Assembly: GCA_027487485.1 (NCBI GenBank)
Contig: JAIYDN010000048.1
Location: 145,581-209,580, forward strand
Direction of reading: 5' to 3'
Length of the DNA stretch: 64,000 nucleotides
Origin: Planctomycetaceae bacterium
Lineage (GTDB): Bacteria; Planctomycetota; Planctomycetia; Pirellulales; Pirellulaceae
Shown here: positions 63,951 to 64,000 of the stretch, one piece after another
Numbering within the stretch: position 1 is the stretch's first letter
How the letters are laid out: each line of letters starts with the position of its first letter
Made by a program: the position numbers and the translations under genes
Notes under the pieces: model-generated
Told to the model about the DNA's origin: nothing
The model's database searches: none
The model's input: the letters and a program-made list of their open reading frames with translations, nothing else

Positions 63951-64000
63951 CCCCTTTGATAGGGGCAACTATGCGTCCACGCGGACGCAAAAGAGTTCGA
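63883..64000. repeat. Tandem duplication of the RAYT 3' end
   Basis: The 35 bases at 63883-63917 (starting CAACTATGCGTCCACGCGGA) recur exactly at 63966-64000, an offset of 83 bases. The unit therefore contains the last 22 codons of the transposase and the palindrome at 63936-63960. Copy 2 is cut by the window end. Both copies contain a hairpin, GCGTCC-ACGC-GGACGC (first at 63890-63905). Confidence 0.85.
63936..63960. repeat. RAYT-associated REP-like element, inverted copy
   Basis: ATCAAAGAGGCCTGACCCCT then TTGAT is the reverse complement of the element at 63169-63193. The transposase stop codon (63948-63950) lies inside it. Together the two copies flank the RAYT gene as an inverted pair. Confidence 0.8.

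Noticed and set aside
1..64000. tRNA, rRNA, CRISPR or prophage features
   Set aside because: I looked for CCA-acceptor stems with GGTTCGAATC-type arms, repeat-spacer arrays and integrase or capsid genes and saw none I could support.

Overview
The window looks like chromosome from a planctomycete of the Pirellulales type. Four protein families point there: a DUF1559 protein with a type IV pilin-like N-terminus, a BBP7-type outer-membrane beta-barrel, very long secreted PVC-type haem proteins with CxxCH motifs, and RAYT transposases with REP-like palindromes. Gene order is mostly housekeeping and many genes lack an obvious Shine-Dalgarno. I see no rRNA, tRNA, CRISPR array or prophage. Both edges cut features: a response regulator at the left and a tandem repeat at the right.

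Layout. 0-3.6 kb: response-regulator tail, a YkgJ Cys-cluster protein, hisS, and a longer FliB-like Cys-cluster protein. 3.6-8 kb: ftsH, then a FlgN-like chaperone and flgB, then a secreted esterase. 8.4-12.4 kb: a macro-domain protein, acetate kinase and phosphoketolase in a tight row, making acetyl phosphate and then acetate plus ATP. 12.5-20 kb: a DUF885 peptidase-like protein, BBP7, three unrecognised genes, and an SPFH/divergent NAD-kinase pair. 20-24.4 kb: HemP behind a 7-1-7 palindrome, a TlpA-type thioredoxin protein, SixA and DAHP synthase. 24.5-42 kb: PutA with a peroxiredoxin-like membrane protein, a 1652-residue cupredoxin/cytochrome fusion, a TSUP exporter, a hydrolase, a sugar-dehydrogenase/cytochrome fusion, and a MoxR/DUF58 pair.

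42-50.5 kb: inositol monophosphatase, a zinc-ribbon protein, a membrane-anchored protein with a possible RNase-like C-terminus, then a purine nucleoside phosphorylase / beta-hydroxyacid dehydrogenase / mutarotase operon, rhodanese, a FliA-type sigma factor and a sialate O-acetylesterase-like enzyme. 50.8-59.9 kb: a large IS200-like transposase, a hydrolase, rpoD divergent from comEC, and small conserved proteins. 60-64 kb: a Cys-rich secreted protein, a DUF1559 protein and a DUF4198 protein, then a second, intact-looking RAYT with three copies of its putative cognate repeat.

The most unusual items are the right-edge RAYT whose 3' end is tandemly duplicated, the multi-domain copper/haem fusion, the palindrome in front of hemP, the altered NAD-kinase motif, and the membrane-tethered nuclease-like domain. 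Function calls come from recognising motifs by eye; no database search was run.
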